This document shows, in pieces, positions 1 through 7,943 of a stretch of DNA of 38,387 nucleotides (position 1 is the stretch's first letter; each line of letters opens with the position of its first letter). Below the pieces are notes generated by a model. The model saw only the letters and a list, made by a program, of their open reading frames with translations. It searched no databases and had not been told where the DNA came from. The DNA lies in contig NZ_JAQFVG010000253.1 in assembly GCF_029439455.1 (NCBI RefSeq), positions 1-38,387 on the forward strand. The letters are read 5' to 3'. The position numbers and the translations under genes were made by a program. This DNA comes from Caballeronia sp. BR00000012568055. Lineage in GTDB: Bacteria > Pseudomonadota > Gammaproteobacteria > Burkholderiales > Burkholderiaceae.

Positions 1-1
1 G

Positions 2-1036
2 TTTTGGCGCGAGATTACATCCGACAGCCAGTTACGCTGGATCGGCCCGGACAAAGGTGCGATTCATCTGGCAACAGCAGCCGTAGTGAATGCAGTGTGG
101 GATTTGTGGGCGAAGTCGGTCGGCAAGCCCGTTTGGAAATTGCTTGTCGATATGACGCCGGAAGAGTTAGTGCGCTGTCTCGACTTTCGCTATGTGACCG
201 ATGCCATCACGCCATATGAGGCCATCGCGATTTTGAATCGGCACGCCAAGACGCGCGGTGAGCGCGAGAAGGAAATGCTTGAGCGAGGCTATCCCGCGTA
301 CACCACATCGGCTGGTTGGCTCGGCTACGACGACGACAAGATTCGCCGTCTTGCACGTGAAGGCGTGGCGCAAGGCTGGACGCACTTCAAGCAGAAAGTA
401 GGTGGCAATCTCGAAGAAGACGTGCGACGCGCGCGAATCTTGCGCGAAGAAATCGGCGAAAACGCCAAGTTGATGATGGACGCCAATCAGGTTTGGGATG
501 TCGATCAGGCGGTAGCCAACATGCGTCGTCTCGCGGAGTTCGATCCGTGGTGGATCGAAGAACCGACGAGTCCGGATGACGTGCTCGGTCACGCGGCCAT
601 TCGCAAGCGTCTGGGATCGATCGGCGTTGCGACCGGCGAGCATTGTCAGAATCGCGTGATGTTCAAGCAATTGCTTCAAGCCGAAGCAATCGACTTTTGT
701 CAGATCGATAGTTGCCGGCTCGGTGGCCTGAATGAAGTCATTATCGTGTTGCTGATGGCGGCTAAGTTCGGCGTGCCGGTGTGTCCGCATGCGGGCGGTG
801 TAGGGCTGTGCGAGTACGTGCAGCATATCTCGCTGTTCGATTACATCTGCGTATCGGGGTCGCTAGAGAATCGCGTGCTGGAATATGTGGATCATCTTCA
901 TGAACACTTCGTCGATCCCGTCGTCATCAAGAATGGACGATATGCGGTGCCGCACGCAGCGGGCTATAGCATCGAAATAAAGGCGGATTCATTGGATCGA
1001 TATTGGTATCCGCAGGGCGCGGCTTGGACAGCGTGA
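2..1036 (+). CDS. fucD: L-fuconate dehydratase, 5'-truncated by window edge
   Basis: An enolase-superfamily enzyme that dehydrates L-fuconate to 2-keto-3-deoxy-L-fuconate in non-phosphorylative L-fucose catabolism (cytosolic). The frame is open from base 2, so the start lies outside the window. 344 residues are present against roughly 425-440 for the family, so the N-terminal capping part is missing. Visible superfamily residues are the KQK acid/base lysines (FKQKVGG), the metal ligands in MMDANQVWD, WIEEPTSPDD and TGEHCQN, and the catalytic histidine in CPHAGGVGL. The segment around AAVVNAVWDLWAK is typical of fuconate dehydratases and human ENOSF1, which argues against other mandelate-racemase-like sugar acid dehydratases. 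No other fucose gene follows on the right, so partners would lie upstream. Confidence 0.9.
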   Translation, partial: FWREITSDSQLRWIGPDKGAIHLATAAVVNAVWDLWAKSVGKPVWKLLVDMTPEELVRCLDFRYVTDAITPYEAIAILNRHAKTRGEREKEMLERGYPAYTTSAGWLGYDDDKIRRLAREGVAQGWTHFKQKVGGNLEEDVRRARILREEIGENAKLMMDANQVWDVDQAVANMRRLAEFDPWWIEEPTSPDDVLGHAAIRKRLGSIGVATGEHCQNRVMFKQLLQAEAIDFCQIDSCRLGGLNEVIIVLLMAAKFGVPVCPHAGGVGLCEYVQHISLFDYICVSGSLENRVLEYVDHLHEHFVDPVVIKNGRYAVPHAAGYSIEIKADSLDRYWYPQGAAWTA

Positions 1037-1065
1037 GGCTAAGCGTCTTTAGCAAAAAAACGTTT

Positions 1066-1090
1066 GCTTGAGCTTAAGCATTTCTCAAGC
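1066..1090. other. Stem-loop downstream of fucD
   Basis: GCTTGAG at 1066-1072 pairs perfectly with CTCAAGC at 1084-1090 across an 11-nt loop. It lies about 30 nt after the fucD stop, so it may be a 3'-end structure. There is no T-tract on either side, so an intrinsic terminator is doubtful. An AAACGTTT octamer, the usual core of LacI-family operators, lies just before it at 1058-1065. Confidence 0.35.
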
Positions 1091-1173
1091 GTTAGGCCTT
1101 GTATGTCTGCGCACAGAGATTACTTACCGGAACCTGCATGCTTCGTGCATAAACGATTTCCGGATAAGGCAAA

Positions 1174-1410
1174 ATGGAAGCGGTGGTGTTTGAGGGATTT
1201 GGTCTGGTCGTGACGAAGCTTCGGGACCGGTACTTCATGCAATACAACGCAGGCACGCATGGGGTCGCGATGCGCAAGGACGCCATCACGAAAGAACAGG
1301 CCATGCGTGTGATGACCGGTCAGACGCACGAAGTAACGAGCGTGCTGATCGACATTCAGCGCAGTGTATCGAGCTTTAATGTGCAGCCGGGGCGAGCAGG
1401 CGTGTATTGA
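1174..1410 (+). CDS. Conserved small protein of unknown function
   Basis: Encodes 78 residues with no signal peptide, membrane segment or recognised domain. The composition is that of a soluble alpha/beta protein, for example VVFEGFGLVVTKLRDRYFMQY followed by a helical KDAITKEQAM stretch. The ATG is preceded by GGATAAGG about 9 nt upstream, a plausible ribosome binding site, and codon use matches neighbouring genes, so I consider it real. It stands alone between fucD and a DUF4337 gene, and neither neighbour suggests a job. The leader carries a CCGGAA/TTCCGG inverted repeat ending at the ribosome binding site. No function is proposed. Confidence 0.6.
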   Translation: MEAVVFEGFGLVVTKLRDRYFMQYNAGTHGVAMRKDAITKEQAMRVMTGQTHEVTSVLIDIQRSVSSFNVQPGRAGVY

Positions 1411-1474
1411 TCAGTTGCGCGTGGCGGAAGTATCGTCATAATGTGCGACTGCTCTCTTCAAGCCTCGGCTCGCC

Positions 1475-2035
1475 ATGTCTCACGAACATGCTCCGCACGA
1501 CCATATGGTCGAACACGCCGCTCATTCCGGCGACTCTCTGTCTCGCTGGGTCGCAGTCTTTACGGCAATTCTTGCCGCGCTTTCCGGGCTCCTGCACTAC
1601 GAAGAAGGCGTATTGCAGACGCAAGCGCTGATCTTCAAGAACGATGCCGTGCTGCTGCAAAGCAAGGCTAGCGATCAATGGAGTTACTATCAGGCCCAGT
1701 CAAGCAAAGGGCATTTGATGGAGCTTGCCGCCGAACTCGCGCCGGCCGAGCGCAAAGCGTTCTATCACGATCAGATCGGCAAATACGAAGAGCGCAAGAC
1801 GCAGATCGCCGCTAAGGCGCATGAGATTGAAAAGCAGGTCGATGAAGCGAATCGTCGTTCGGAGGCTAAGGAACATCCGCAGCATTTATTCGGGCAAGCG
1901 CTTGCATGGCTAAGCGTGGCGATATCGCTTGCGGCGATCACGTCGCTTACGAGTAATCGTAAGCTCTTTGTGCTGGCCGGATTGATGGGCGCGGCGGGCG
2001 TCGGTGTATCGATTTTCGCGTTACTGCATCTCTGA
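1475..2035 (+). CDS. DUF4337 membrane protein
   Basis: Encodes 186 residues resembling the DUF4337 family. A histidine-rich N-terminus (HEHAPHDHMVEHAAH) precedes a first membrane helix (about residues 24-42). A charged, probably coiled middle region holds the QWSYYQAQSSK motif typical of the family. Two C-terminal hydrophobic segments (about 140-160 and 165-185) end in FALLHL. The family is widespread in proteobacteria and has no established biochemical role. The gene is monocistronic as far as can be seen, and the next gene is convergent. The family call is from recognition of the motif and topology. Confidence 0.75.
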   Translation: MSHEHAPHDHMVEHAAHSGDSLSRWVAVFTAILAALSGLLHYEEGVLQTQALIFKNDAVLLQSKASDQWSYYQAQSSKGHLMELAAELAPAERKAFYHDQIGKYEERKTQIAAKAHEIEKQVDEANRRSEAKEHPQHLFGQALAWLSVAISLAAITSLTSNRKLFVLAGLMGAAGVGVSIFALLHL

Positions 2036-2040
2036 TTACA

Positions 2041-2664
2041 TCAGTGGCCGGGGCATACAGTGGATTCGCCATTTAGCCCTTGTTGTTCGATCGAAAATGC
2101 CGCCGTAGTCTTCGATCCTTGTTTCGTCACGCGCACGATATAAATGCTGTCGAAGTCCGGGCTTTGCCACTTCGGCACGCTTTTCGGATCGCCGCCGTAT
2201 TGCTTGACGATACGGCGCGCCGCCTCTTCGACAATCGAATGCTCCCACGCGACCACGACCAGTTCGTTCTTATAGCGTGATGCGAGCACGGTATCGACGA
2301 GCTTGTCGATATCCTTGAAACCGATCGATGCATCCACCGGCATGCCGAAATAAATCGCCGTTGGTTCGATAGTGGCAAGCGGGCGCACATAGTCGTACTT
2401 CGTGCCGCGATCGTCTTTTTGCCTGGCGGGGTCGGGCGCGAAGATCGCATCGGGACGGCCGAACTTCGCTTCGATCACACGCGGTAGCGCTAGCGAACGG
2501 TTAAGCCCTTGGCAATTTAATTGTCCAAGTCCATCGGCGGGCTTTTCGCCATGACGGACCATGACGATGGTTTCGGTCGTCTTCGCATCATCGGCGCGTG
2601 CAGCGTGGCTCGCTAAACATGCGAGCGTAGTAAATGCGAAAGCCGCAGCGTAGCGCGCTTGCAT
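2041..2664 (-). CDS. Secreted histidine-phosphatase-family protein
   Basis: Encodes 207 residues from an ATG at 2664; the upstream in-frame extension has no homologous look and precedes a clean signal peptide. The N-terminus (MQARYAAAFAFTTLACLAS..ARA) is a Sec signal peptide, so the protein is probably periplasmic. MVRHGEKP is the phosphoacceptor RHG motif of the histidine phosphatase superfamily, and VVAWEHSIVEEAAR supplies the second catalytic histidine. The protein is shorter than full acid phosphatases or phytases and resembles small phosphoglycerate-mutase-like secreted proteins whose substrate is unknown. It is convergent with the DUF4337 gene, with a 5-nt gap. Confidence 0.75.
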   Translation of the reverse strand: MQARYAAAFAFTTLACLASHAARADDAKTTETIVMVRHGEKPADGLGQLNCQGLNRSLALPRVIEAKFGRPDAIFAPDPARQKDDRGTKYDYVRPLATIEPTAIYFGMPVDASIGFKDIDKLVDTVLASRYKNELVVVAWEHSIVEEAARRIVKQYGGDPKSVPKWQSPDFDSIYIVRVTKQGSKTTAAFSIEQQGLNGESTVCPGH

Positions 2665-2890
2665 AGTCGTGGCCTTGACTAAAGAACAAGCCAATTTTAG
2701 CAACACGCGACGCTTGAATTGAGCAAACGCTGCATCTATTCTCCTGACATTTCCCCGCCATCGCGTTCGTATGGTCGAGTGGGATGCGCGGCATCGTGGA
2801 ATGTATCTTGCTAAGCGGAGTAGGGCTTGCTGCAATTGGCGTGTTCACGTTCGGGCTGCTTGGCCTGTCGCTTCAATAACTCGCTTTCTA

Positions 2891-3166
2891 ATGCCAACAA
2901 ATCGCGATATCGAAAATTGTTTGCTTGAATTGCTGAGCCGGCGCGCCGAATCTTCATCGATTTGCCCGTCGGATGTGGCACGTACACTCGCAGAAGATGA
3001 AGCAGCATGGCGCGCGTTGATGCCTTCGGTGAGACGCGTGGCCGCATCGCTGGCGCGCGAAGGGTGCATCGTTATTACGCAAGGGGATGTCACGCTCGAC
3101 CCTTCATCAATCGATCAGGGACCAATACGGTTGCAGCGCGGAGAGAAGTTCAGGATATCCAAGTGA
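2891..3166 (+). CDS. DUF3253 domain protein
   Basis: Encodes 91 residues starting at MPTNRDIEN. The body reads as a small winged-helix-like fold: an initial helix (ENCLLELLSRR), then CPSDVARTLAED, WRALMPSVRRVAASLAREG and a beta hairpin IVITQGDVTLD. This matches DUF3253, whose members are typically 80-100 residues and of unknown function although nucleic-acid binding is plausible. The start was chosen for homology-like content because no strong Shine-Dalgarno is visible. An upstream in-frame extension to 2771 has arginine/cysteine-rich, shadow-like composition and was not used. Confidence 0.65.
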   Translation: MPTNRDIENCLLELLSRRAESSSICPSDVARTLAEDEAAWRALMPSVRRVAASLAREGCIVITQGDVTLDPSSIDQGPIRLQRGEKFRISK

Positions 3167-3175
3167 TTCGATATC

Positions 3176-4129
3176 CTAGTGCGACGATACGTAGGTCGCG
3201 CCATCGAAAGGTGCGGGAATGGCAAAACTCGCGCGCATACGCCGCGTTTCCGCAGCGGGTGTCAGACCGAATAGCCGCTTGAACTCGCGAGTGAATTGCG
3301 ATGCGCTCGTGTAGCCGACAGCATGGCCGGCTGCTTCGGCAGTAAGACTTTCGCGGAGCATCAGCAGACGTGCCTGATGCAGTCGTGTCGATTTCACATA
3401 TTGCATCGGCGAAACTTGCGTGATGGCCTTGAAATAGCTGTGGAAGCTCGGCACGCTCATGCCGGCTTCATCGGCGAGCATCGTGACATCGAGCGACTGC
3501 GCGTATGCCGCGTGAATCAAGCGCAGCGATTTGCCGATTCTGCCGAACTGGCCGCGCTTGGCGAGCGCTTCGCGCATCGAATTGCCTTGCGCGCCCGTTA
3601 ATACGCGAAAGTAGAGTTCGCGCAATAACGACGGGCCCAGCACGGCGGCCTCAAGCGGCTCATTCAACGCTTCGACAAAGCGCAGCACGGAGCTTTGCAT
3701 GGCGTCGTCCATCGGCGTGGATGTCATGCTTTTGGGCGTTTCCGAATAGGCCATCATGCCTTCGAGATCGATCTGCGCGGCCAATTCCCCGGCCAGCGTG
3801 AAATCAAGGTGCAGATAGAGCGCAAGCAAAGGACGCTCGGACGATGCATCGGTTTCCATCGTGAAGGGAACGGGCACAGAGACGGCAAGGTAATGCTGTT
3901 CATCGTAGAGATAGAGTTCATCGCCGAAATAGCCGCGTTTGCGGCCCTGACAAACAATGACGATGCCCGGATCGTAGAGTACCGGCGTACGCGACAAGGC
4001 CCGATCCGAACGCAGGATGCGCACGCTCGGCAGGGCGGTCAGGTTATAGCCTTCGTCCGGTGCCAGCGCACGCAGCAGCGAGATCATGCGCTTCTGACTT
4101 TGCGACGAAAGCGAGGTTTTCGACTTCAT
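3176..4129 (-). CDS. AraC-family transcriptional regulator
   Basis: Encodes 317 residues. The N-terminal part (about 40-190) is a cupin-like AraC_N sensor domain (VLYDPGIVIVCQGRKRGYFGDELYLYDEQHYLAVSV in outline). The C-terminal 100 residues carry the two helix-turn-helix motifs of AraC/XylS proteins (DVTMLADEAGMSVPSFHSYFK and AAGHAVGYTSASQFTREFKRLFG in outline). It is divergent from the SDR gene at 4224 across a 94-bp spacer, the usual arrangement when the regulator activates the adjacent oxidoreductase. The ATG at 4129 is preferred over an upstream TTG at 4141; neither has a clear ribosome binding site. The inducer is unknown. Confidence 0.85.
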   Translation of the reverse strand: MKSKTSLSSQSQKRMISLLRALAPDEGYNLTALPSVRILRSDRALSRTPVLYDPGIVIVCQGRKRGYFGDELYLYDEQHYLAVSVPVPFTMETDASSERPLLALYLHLDFTLAGELAAQIDLEGMMAYSETPKSMTSTPMDDAMQSSVLRFVEALNEPLEAAVLGPSLLRELYFRVLTGAQGNSMREALAKRGQFGRIGKSLRLIHAAYAQSLDVTMLADEAGMSVPSFHSYFKAITQVSPMQYVKSTRLHQARLLMLRESLTAEAAGHAVGYTSASQFTREFKRLFGLTPAAETRRMRASFAIPAPFDGATYVSSH

Positions 4130-4180
4130 AGTTTTGTGCAAGATAAAGAGTGGATTTGAGCTTATTCTATTTGTCGCCTG

Positions 4181-4190
4181 ATACTAGTAT
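4181..4190. promoter_or_regulatory. Palindrome between AraC and SDR genes
   Basis: ATACTAGTAT is a perfect 10-bp palindrome lying 34 bp before the SDR start codon in the divergent promoter region. It could be part of a promoter or an operator. AraC proteins more often bind direct repeats, so assignment to the adjacent regulator is only a guess. Confidence 0.3.
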
Positions 4191-4223
4191 GCACTTTCCA
4201 GACACCAACAGGAGAGTGCATCA

Positions 4224-5057
4224 ATGGCATCCGGAAAAACCTTGCTCATTACCGGCGTCAGTAGCGGCTTCGGCCGCGCGCTTGCAGTCGAAGCGCTTGC
4301 CACAGGGCATAAAGTGGTCGGCACTGTGCGAAACGATCAAGCCTTGCACGAGTTCGAATCGCTATCGGCGCATGCGGCGTTCGGGCGTGTGCTCGATGTG
4401 ACCGACTTCGATCGGATCGATAGCGTGGTCGCTGAAATCGAGGCGAACGTAGGTCCGGTAGATGTGCTAATCAATAACGCGGGTTATGGGCACGAAGGCA
4501 TCATGGAGGAATCGCCCTTGCCGGAAATGCGCCGTCAATTCGATGTGAATGTATTCGGCGCGGTCGCGCTGATGAAGGCCGTGCTGCCTTTCATGCGTGA
4601 ACGCAGGCGCGGTCACATTCTGAATATCACGTCGATGGGCGGCTTTATTACCATGCCGGGTATCGCCTATTACTGCGGCAGCAAGTTTGCGCTCGAAGGC
4701 ATATCTGAAGTGCTCGGCAAAGAAGTGGCCTCTTTTGGCATCGCGGTGACGGCCGTCGCGCCGGGGTCATTCCGTACCGACTGGGCGGGCCGATCGATGA
4801 AGCGAACCGCTCGCTCGATCCCCGACTACGACGCGGTTTTTGATCCCATTCGGCAAGCACGCGAAGAGAAGAGTGGCAAACAACTTGGCAATCCGAATAA
4901 AGCGGCCCGCGCGATGCTCGCGGTGATCGACGCGAAGAATCCGCCTGCGCATCTGCTTTTAGGAAGCGACGCGCTTGGGCTTGTGCGCGGCAAGTTATCG
5001 GCGATGGAGGAAGAAATTCGCGCGTGGGAGAGCGTGACTATTTCGACGGATGGTTAA
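4224..5057 (+). CDS. SDR-family oxidoreductase
   Basis: Encodes 277 residues of a classical short-chain dehydrogenase/reductase. The Rossmann cofactor motif TGVSSGFG is near residue 10 and INNAGYG is in the middle. The catalytic serine lies in the ITSMGGF region and YYCGSK is the YxxxK signature. TVRN after the second strand is compatible with NADP preference. AGGAGA lies 8-9 nt before the ATG, supporting this start. The protein resembles the subgroup often annotated as oxidoreductase/SDR next to AraC regulators. Its substrate cannot be deduced. The 3' end overlaps the convergent MocR gene by about 3 bases. Confidence 0.85.
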   Translation: MASGKTLLITGVSSGFGRALAVEALATGHKVVGTVRNDQALHEFESLSAHAAFGRVLDVTDFDRIDSVVAEIEANVGPVDVLINNAGYGHEGIMEESPLPEMRRQFDVNVFGAVALMKAVLPFMRERRRGHILNITSMGGFITMPGIAYYCGSKFALEGISEVLGKEVASFGIAVTAVAPGSFRTDWAGRSMKRTARSIPDYDAVFDPIRQAREEKSGKQLGNPNKAARAMLAVIDAKNPPAHLLLGSDALGLVRGKLSAMEEEIRAWESVTISTDG

Positions 5058-6400
5058 ATCGGAAACTGCTCGATGGTCGCGCGCACGTCCATCAACACCG
5101 ATTCGAGCCGATCCACCGTCACCGAACTCAAACCGATGCGCAGCGCATGCGGCGCGTGCTTTGTCGTCGCATACGCTCGCGCTTTCGATACGGCGATACC
5201 GCGTTTAGCCAGCGCAGTCGCGATGCGGTCCATGCGCAGATCGTTCGGCAGCTCGAGCCACAGAAACATGGACGATGGATGCGCGGTCAGGTCCATGCCT
5301 GTAAAAACGCGCCGCGCGATGGCCTGCCTGTGACGCGCATCGCGGCGCAAGAACGTTTCCTGACGTGCGACCGTGCCGTCGTCCATCCAGCGCATGGCCA
5401 TTGTCGTGACGATACCGGACAGGCTCCAGTAACTCGCGCGAATCGCAGCCTTTAAGCGACCCGCGTACGCCTCCGGTACAACGACAAAGCCGAAACGCAG
5501 TCCGCTCGCAAGGCTCTTGGAAAGGCTTGAAACATAGACCGTGCGTTCGGGCGCCATCGTTACTAAAGCGGACGGCGCTTTGCCTGCGAGATACGCATAG
5601 GCCGCATCTTCGATCAGCAGGCAATCGTGCGTTCGCGCAATCTCCACTAAGCGACGGCGTTGCTCGGCGGACAGCACCCAGCCAAGCGGATTGTGCAGCG
5701 TAGGCATCGTATAAATCGCGCGAATGCGATGGCGGCGGCAAAGCGCATCGAGCGCATCGAAATCAGGGCCGTCGGAAAGAGAAAGAGAACGCACGGGCCG
5801 TAGTGTCAGCCGATGCGCGTCCGCGATCATCTTGAAGCCGGGGTAACTCAACGCATCGACGGCGACGGAATCATGCGGTTCGAGCAGCGCACGCGTGACG
5901 ATATCGAGCCCCTGCTGCGTGCCGCCCACGAGAAATACACGATCCGCCTCGACGCGCACGCCACGCTGCCTGGCCAGAAATTGCGCCACGATTTCGCGCT
6001 CATGACGCCGTCCTCCCGGCGGCTGTTGATGCATGAGCGAGGCGAGATCGCCTGATGTGGCGAGATCGCGGAGCATGGTGCGCAGCAGATCGGCCTGACC
6101 GTCCCACGTCGGATGATTGAAGGACAGATCGGTCACGTGGGCGTTGAGCCGTGCTTCGTCGTCGTTGTCCCACTCGCGCTGCTGCGGCCGATCGCGCACG
6201 AAAGTGCCGCGTCCCGGTTCGCCGATCACAAGGCCCATCGACTGGAGATGCGCATAAGCCTTGCTCGCCGATGCAATCGCCATACCGTAACGCGCGGCGA
6301 GCTTTCGGTGCGTGGGCAGCGGCGTGCCCGGCGCGAGCCTGCCGCTCATGATGTCGGCGGCCAGCGCATCGGTCAGCATTTTGACGGGGGATTCGCTCAT
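5054..6400 (-). CDS. MocR-type GntR regulator with aminotransferase domain
   Basis: Encodes 448 residues. Residues 1-70 form a GntR winged helix (LPTHRKLAARYGMAIASASKAY). Residues 95-440 are a fold-type I aminotransferase domain. The PLP lysine is K295 in SSLSKSLASG, and NPLG and ED-A-AYAYL are typical cofactor-pocket motifs. MocR proteins use PLP or an amino acid as effector and usually control a divergent gene. Here the divergent neighbour is a thioesterase, and the 88-bp spacer contains a perfect 7-bp inverted repeat that is a good operator candidate. Confidence 0.88.
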   Translation of the reverse strand: MSESPVKMLTDALAADIMSGRLAPGTPLPTHRKLAARYGMAIASASKAYAHLQSMGLVIGEPGRGTFVRDRPQQREWDNDDEARLNAHVTDLSFNHPTWDGQADLLRTMLRDLATSGDLASLMHQQPPGGRRHEREIVAQFLARQRGVRVEADRVFLVGGTQQGLDIVTRALLEPHDSVAVDALSYPGFKMIADAHRLTLRPVRSLSLSDGPDFDALDALCRRHRIRAIYTMPTLHNPLGWVLSAEQRRRLVEIARTHDCLLIEDAAYAYLAGKAPSALVTMAPERTVYVSSLSKSLASGLRFGFVVVPEAYAGRLKAAIRASYWSLSGIVTTMAMRWMDDGTVARQETFLRRDARHRQAIARRVFTGMDLTAHPSSMFLWLELPNDLRMDRIATALAKRGIAVSKARAYATTKHAPHALRIGLSSVTVDRLESVLMDVRATIEQFPI

Positions 6401-6419
6401 GACGTGTATTGAAGCGTCT

Positions 6420-6445
6420 CTAGGACAATTATTTGATCGTCCTAG
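6420..6445. promoter_or_regulatory. Candidate MocR operator
   Basis: CTAGGAC at 6420-6426 and GTCCTAG at 6439-6445 form a perfect inverted repeat with a 12-nt AT-rich spacer, centred between the divergent MocR and thioesterase genes. The arm spacing of about two helical turns suits a dimeric regulator. Binding by the adjacent MocR protein is inferred from position. Confidence 0.55.
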
Positions 6446-6488
6446 TGTACGGGCTTACGCTCTGCATGGAAACCATCATGGAGTCGAT

Positions 6489-6965
6489 ATGAGCCGTTGC
6501 TTACCCGTGCTGGACTATCTCCAGCGTCAACTCGATGGCCGTCTCACCGATGGCGATACCACGCATATGCGCTATCCCACGGCCATTTCCACGCTGCTGG
6601 GCTTTCGTATCGTCGAAATAGGCGAGGCGCTCGCCGTGCTCGAATTCGATGCCGATGCCACGCTCCACGGCAATCAGCAAGGCACCCTGCATGGCGGCCT
6701 GTTGTGCGAACTCGCCGATGCCGCCATCGGCACTGCGCATTCGACCTTGATGAGCGAGGGCGAGAGTTTCACCAGCATCGACCTGAAAGCGACGTTTCTG
6801 CGCCCCGTATGGAAATCGCGCTTGCGTGCGCGCGCATGGGCGACACATCGCGGCCGAACCATCAGTCACTATCAATGCGAGATTCAACGCGAAGACGGCA
6901 AGCTCGTGACGAGCGTTGCAAGCATTGTGATGACGCTTCACGGCGAACGCGCATCAGGCCGTTAG
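6489..6965 (+). CDS. PaaI-family hotdog thioesterase
   Basis: Encodes 158 residues of a hotdog-fold acyl-CoA thioesterase. The motif HGNQQGTLHGGLLCELADAA is the active-site loop and central helix of the PaaI/YbgC group. SIDLKATFLRPV is the conserved strand before the dimer interface. GGAG lies 8 nt before the chosen ATG; in-frame sequence further upstream overlaps the MocR gene and its operator. Probable reaction: hydrolysis of a medium or aromatic acyl-CoA; the substrate is unknown. Divergent orientation and a shared palindrome suggest control by the MocR regulator. Confidence 0.8.
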   Translation: MSRCLPVLDYLQRQLDGRLTDGDTTHMRYPTAISTLLGFRIVEIGEALAVLEFDADATLHGNQQGTLHGGLLCELADAAIGTAHSTLMSEGESFTSIDLKATFLRPVWKSRLRARAWATHRGRTISHYQCEIQREDGKLVTSVASIVMTLHGERASGR

Positions 6966-7033
6966 CCGCCCTCCCGCGAAAAATTTCTTCGGGCAGGTCA
7001 CAATATTCTCCGTCCCGAATCGTCAACACGGGT

Positions 7034-7612
7034 ATGGAACCGCCGCACGCCCCGACCACCTTGCCGCAGCAAGACCGCGAAATCGCCGATGCCGTCGCGC
7101 GTGAACGCCCGCGTCTGCGCAATTTCATTCGCAGGCGGGTGATCGATCAGGACGAAGCCGAAGACATTCTTCAGGACGTGTTCGAAGAACTGGTCGAAGC
7201 GTATCGACTGACGGACCCGATCGAGCAGATCGGCGCGTGGCTGTTTCGGGTCGCCCGCAATCGCATCGTGGACCGGTTTCGCAAGAAGAAGGAAGTGCCG
7301 CTGCCGGATTCGTTCGATGCCATCGAGTCCGACGACGACTAACGCCTCGATCTTGCGCTGCCGTCGCCCGATGCCGGTCCGGAAGCTGCGTATGCACGCG
7401 CGGCGCTGCTGCAAACGTTCCAGGCCGCGCTCGATGAACTGCCCGCGAATCAGCGCGATGTGTTTATCGCGCATGAACTCGATGGTCGCAGTTTCAAGGA
7501 AATCGCCGCAGAAACGGGCATTGGCGTGAACACGTTACTGGCGCGCAAACGCTACGCCGTGCTGCATCTGCGGGAGCGTTTGCAGTCGGCTCATGACGAT
7601 TTCGAGAATTGA
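7034..7612 (+). pseudogene. Sigma-70-family factor interrupted by in-frame TAA
   Basis: A 192-codon reading frame encoding an ECF-like sigma factor with one internal stop. Codons 1-102 give the region 2 core (ARERPRLRNFIRRRV, EAEDILQDVFEELVEAY, GAWLFRVARNRIVDRFRKKK). After GAC-GAC-GAC comes TAA at 7340-7342. The same frame then continues for 89 codons with a good linker (LALPSPDAGPEAAYAR) and an intact region 4 (DELPANQRDVFIAHELDG, SFKEIAAETG, GVNTLLARKRYAV) to a proper TGA. Without readthrough the product would lack promoter -35 recognition. A single substitution from TAC or TAT would restore the gene. Sequencing error, recent inactivation and readthrough are all possible. It heads a probable three-gene unit. 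Confidence 0.85.
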
Positions 7613-7628
7613 ACGGAAGGAGAGAATC

Positions 7629-7943
7629 ATGCGATTCAGAAGGAAGTTTTTGGCGAAGGCCGTGTTGTTGGTAGTCGTGTTTGCAGTTGCGGGCTTGATC
7701 GTGATGAGGCTGTGGAACTGGGTCATTCCGGGCCTGATCGTGGATGCACATATGATCGATTATCCGCGCGCGATCGGTTTGCTCGTGCTGTGCCGTATTC
7801 TGTTCGGCGGCTTTCGTGGTTATGGCGGTCATGGCGGTTGCCGTGGCGGACGCTGGCAACACTGGCAACGCATGACGCCGGAAGAGCGCGACAAGATCCG
7901 CGGCGGAACGGCGTCGATGTCAGGCGAACGGAGCGCACCATAA
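7629..7943 (+). CDS. Small membrane protein downstream of sigma factor
   Basis: Encodes 104 residues. A basic N-terminus (MRFRRKF) leads into a strong transmembrane helix (about residues 9-27), followed by a second, weaker hydrophobic stretch (AIGLLVLCRILFG, about 48-62). Then come a glycine/histidine/arginine-rich segment (GGHGGCRGGRWQHW) and a MTPEERDKIR tail. AAGGAGAGAATC before the ATG is a good ribosome binding site. Its place right after the sigma factor and the inner-membrane topology suggest a membrane-associated partner, perhaps an anti-sigma-like or stress-sensing protein. No zinc-finger anti-sigma motif is seen, so this remains inference. Confidence 0.7.
   Translation: MRFRRKFLAKAVLLVVVFAVAGLIVMRLWNWVIPGLIVDAHMIDYPRAIGLLVLCRILFGGFRGYGGHGGCRGGRWQHWQRMTPEERDKIRGGTASMSGERSAP

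Noticed and set aside
7034..7612. Selenocysteine or programmed frameshift in the sigma factor
   Set aside because: The stop is TAA, not TGA, and the frame is unchanged across it, so neither explanation fits.
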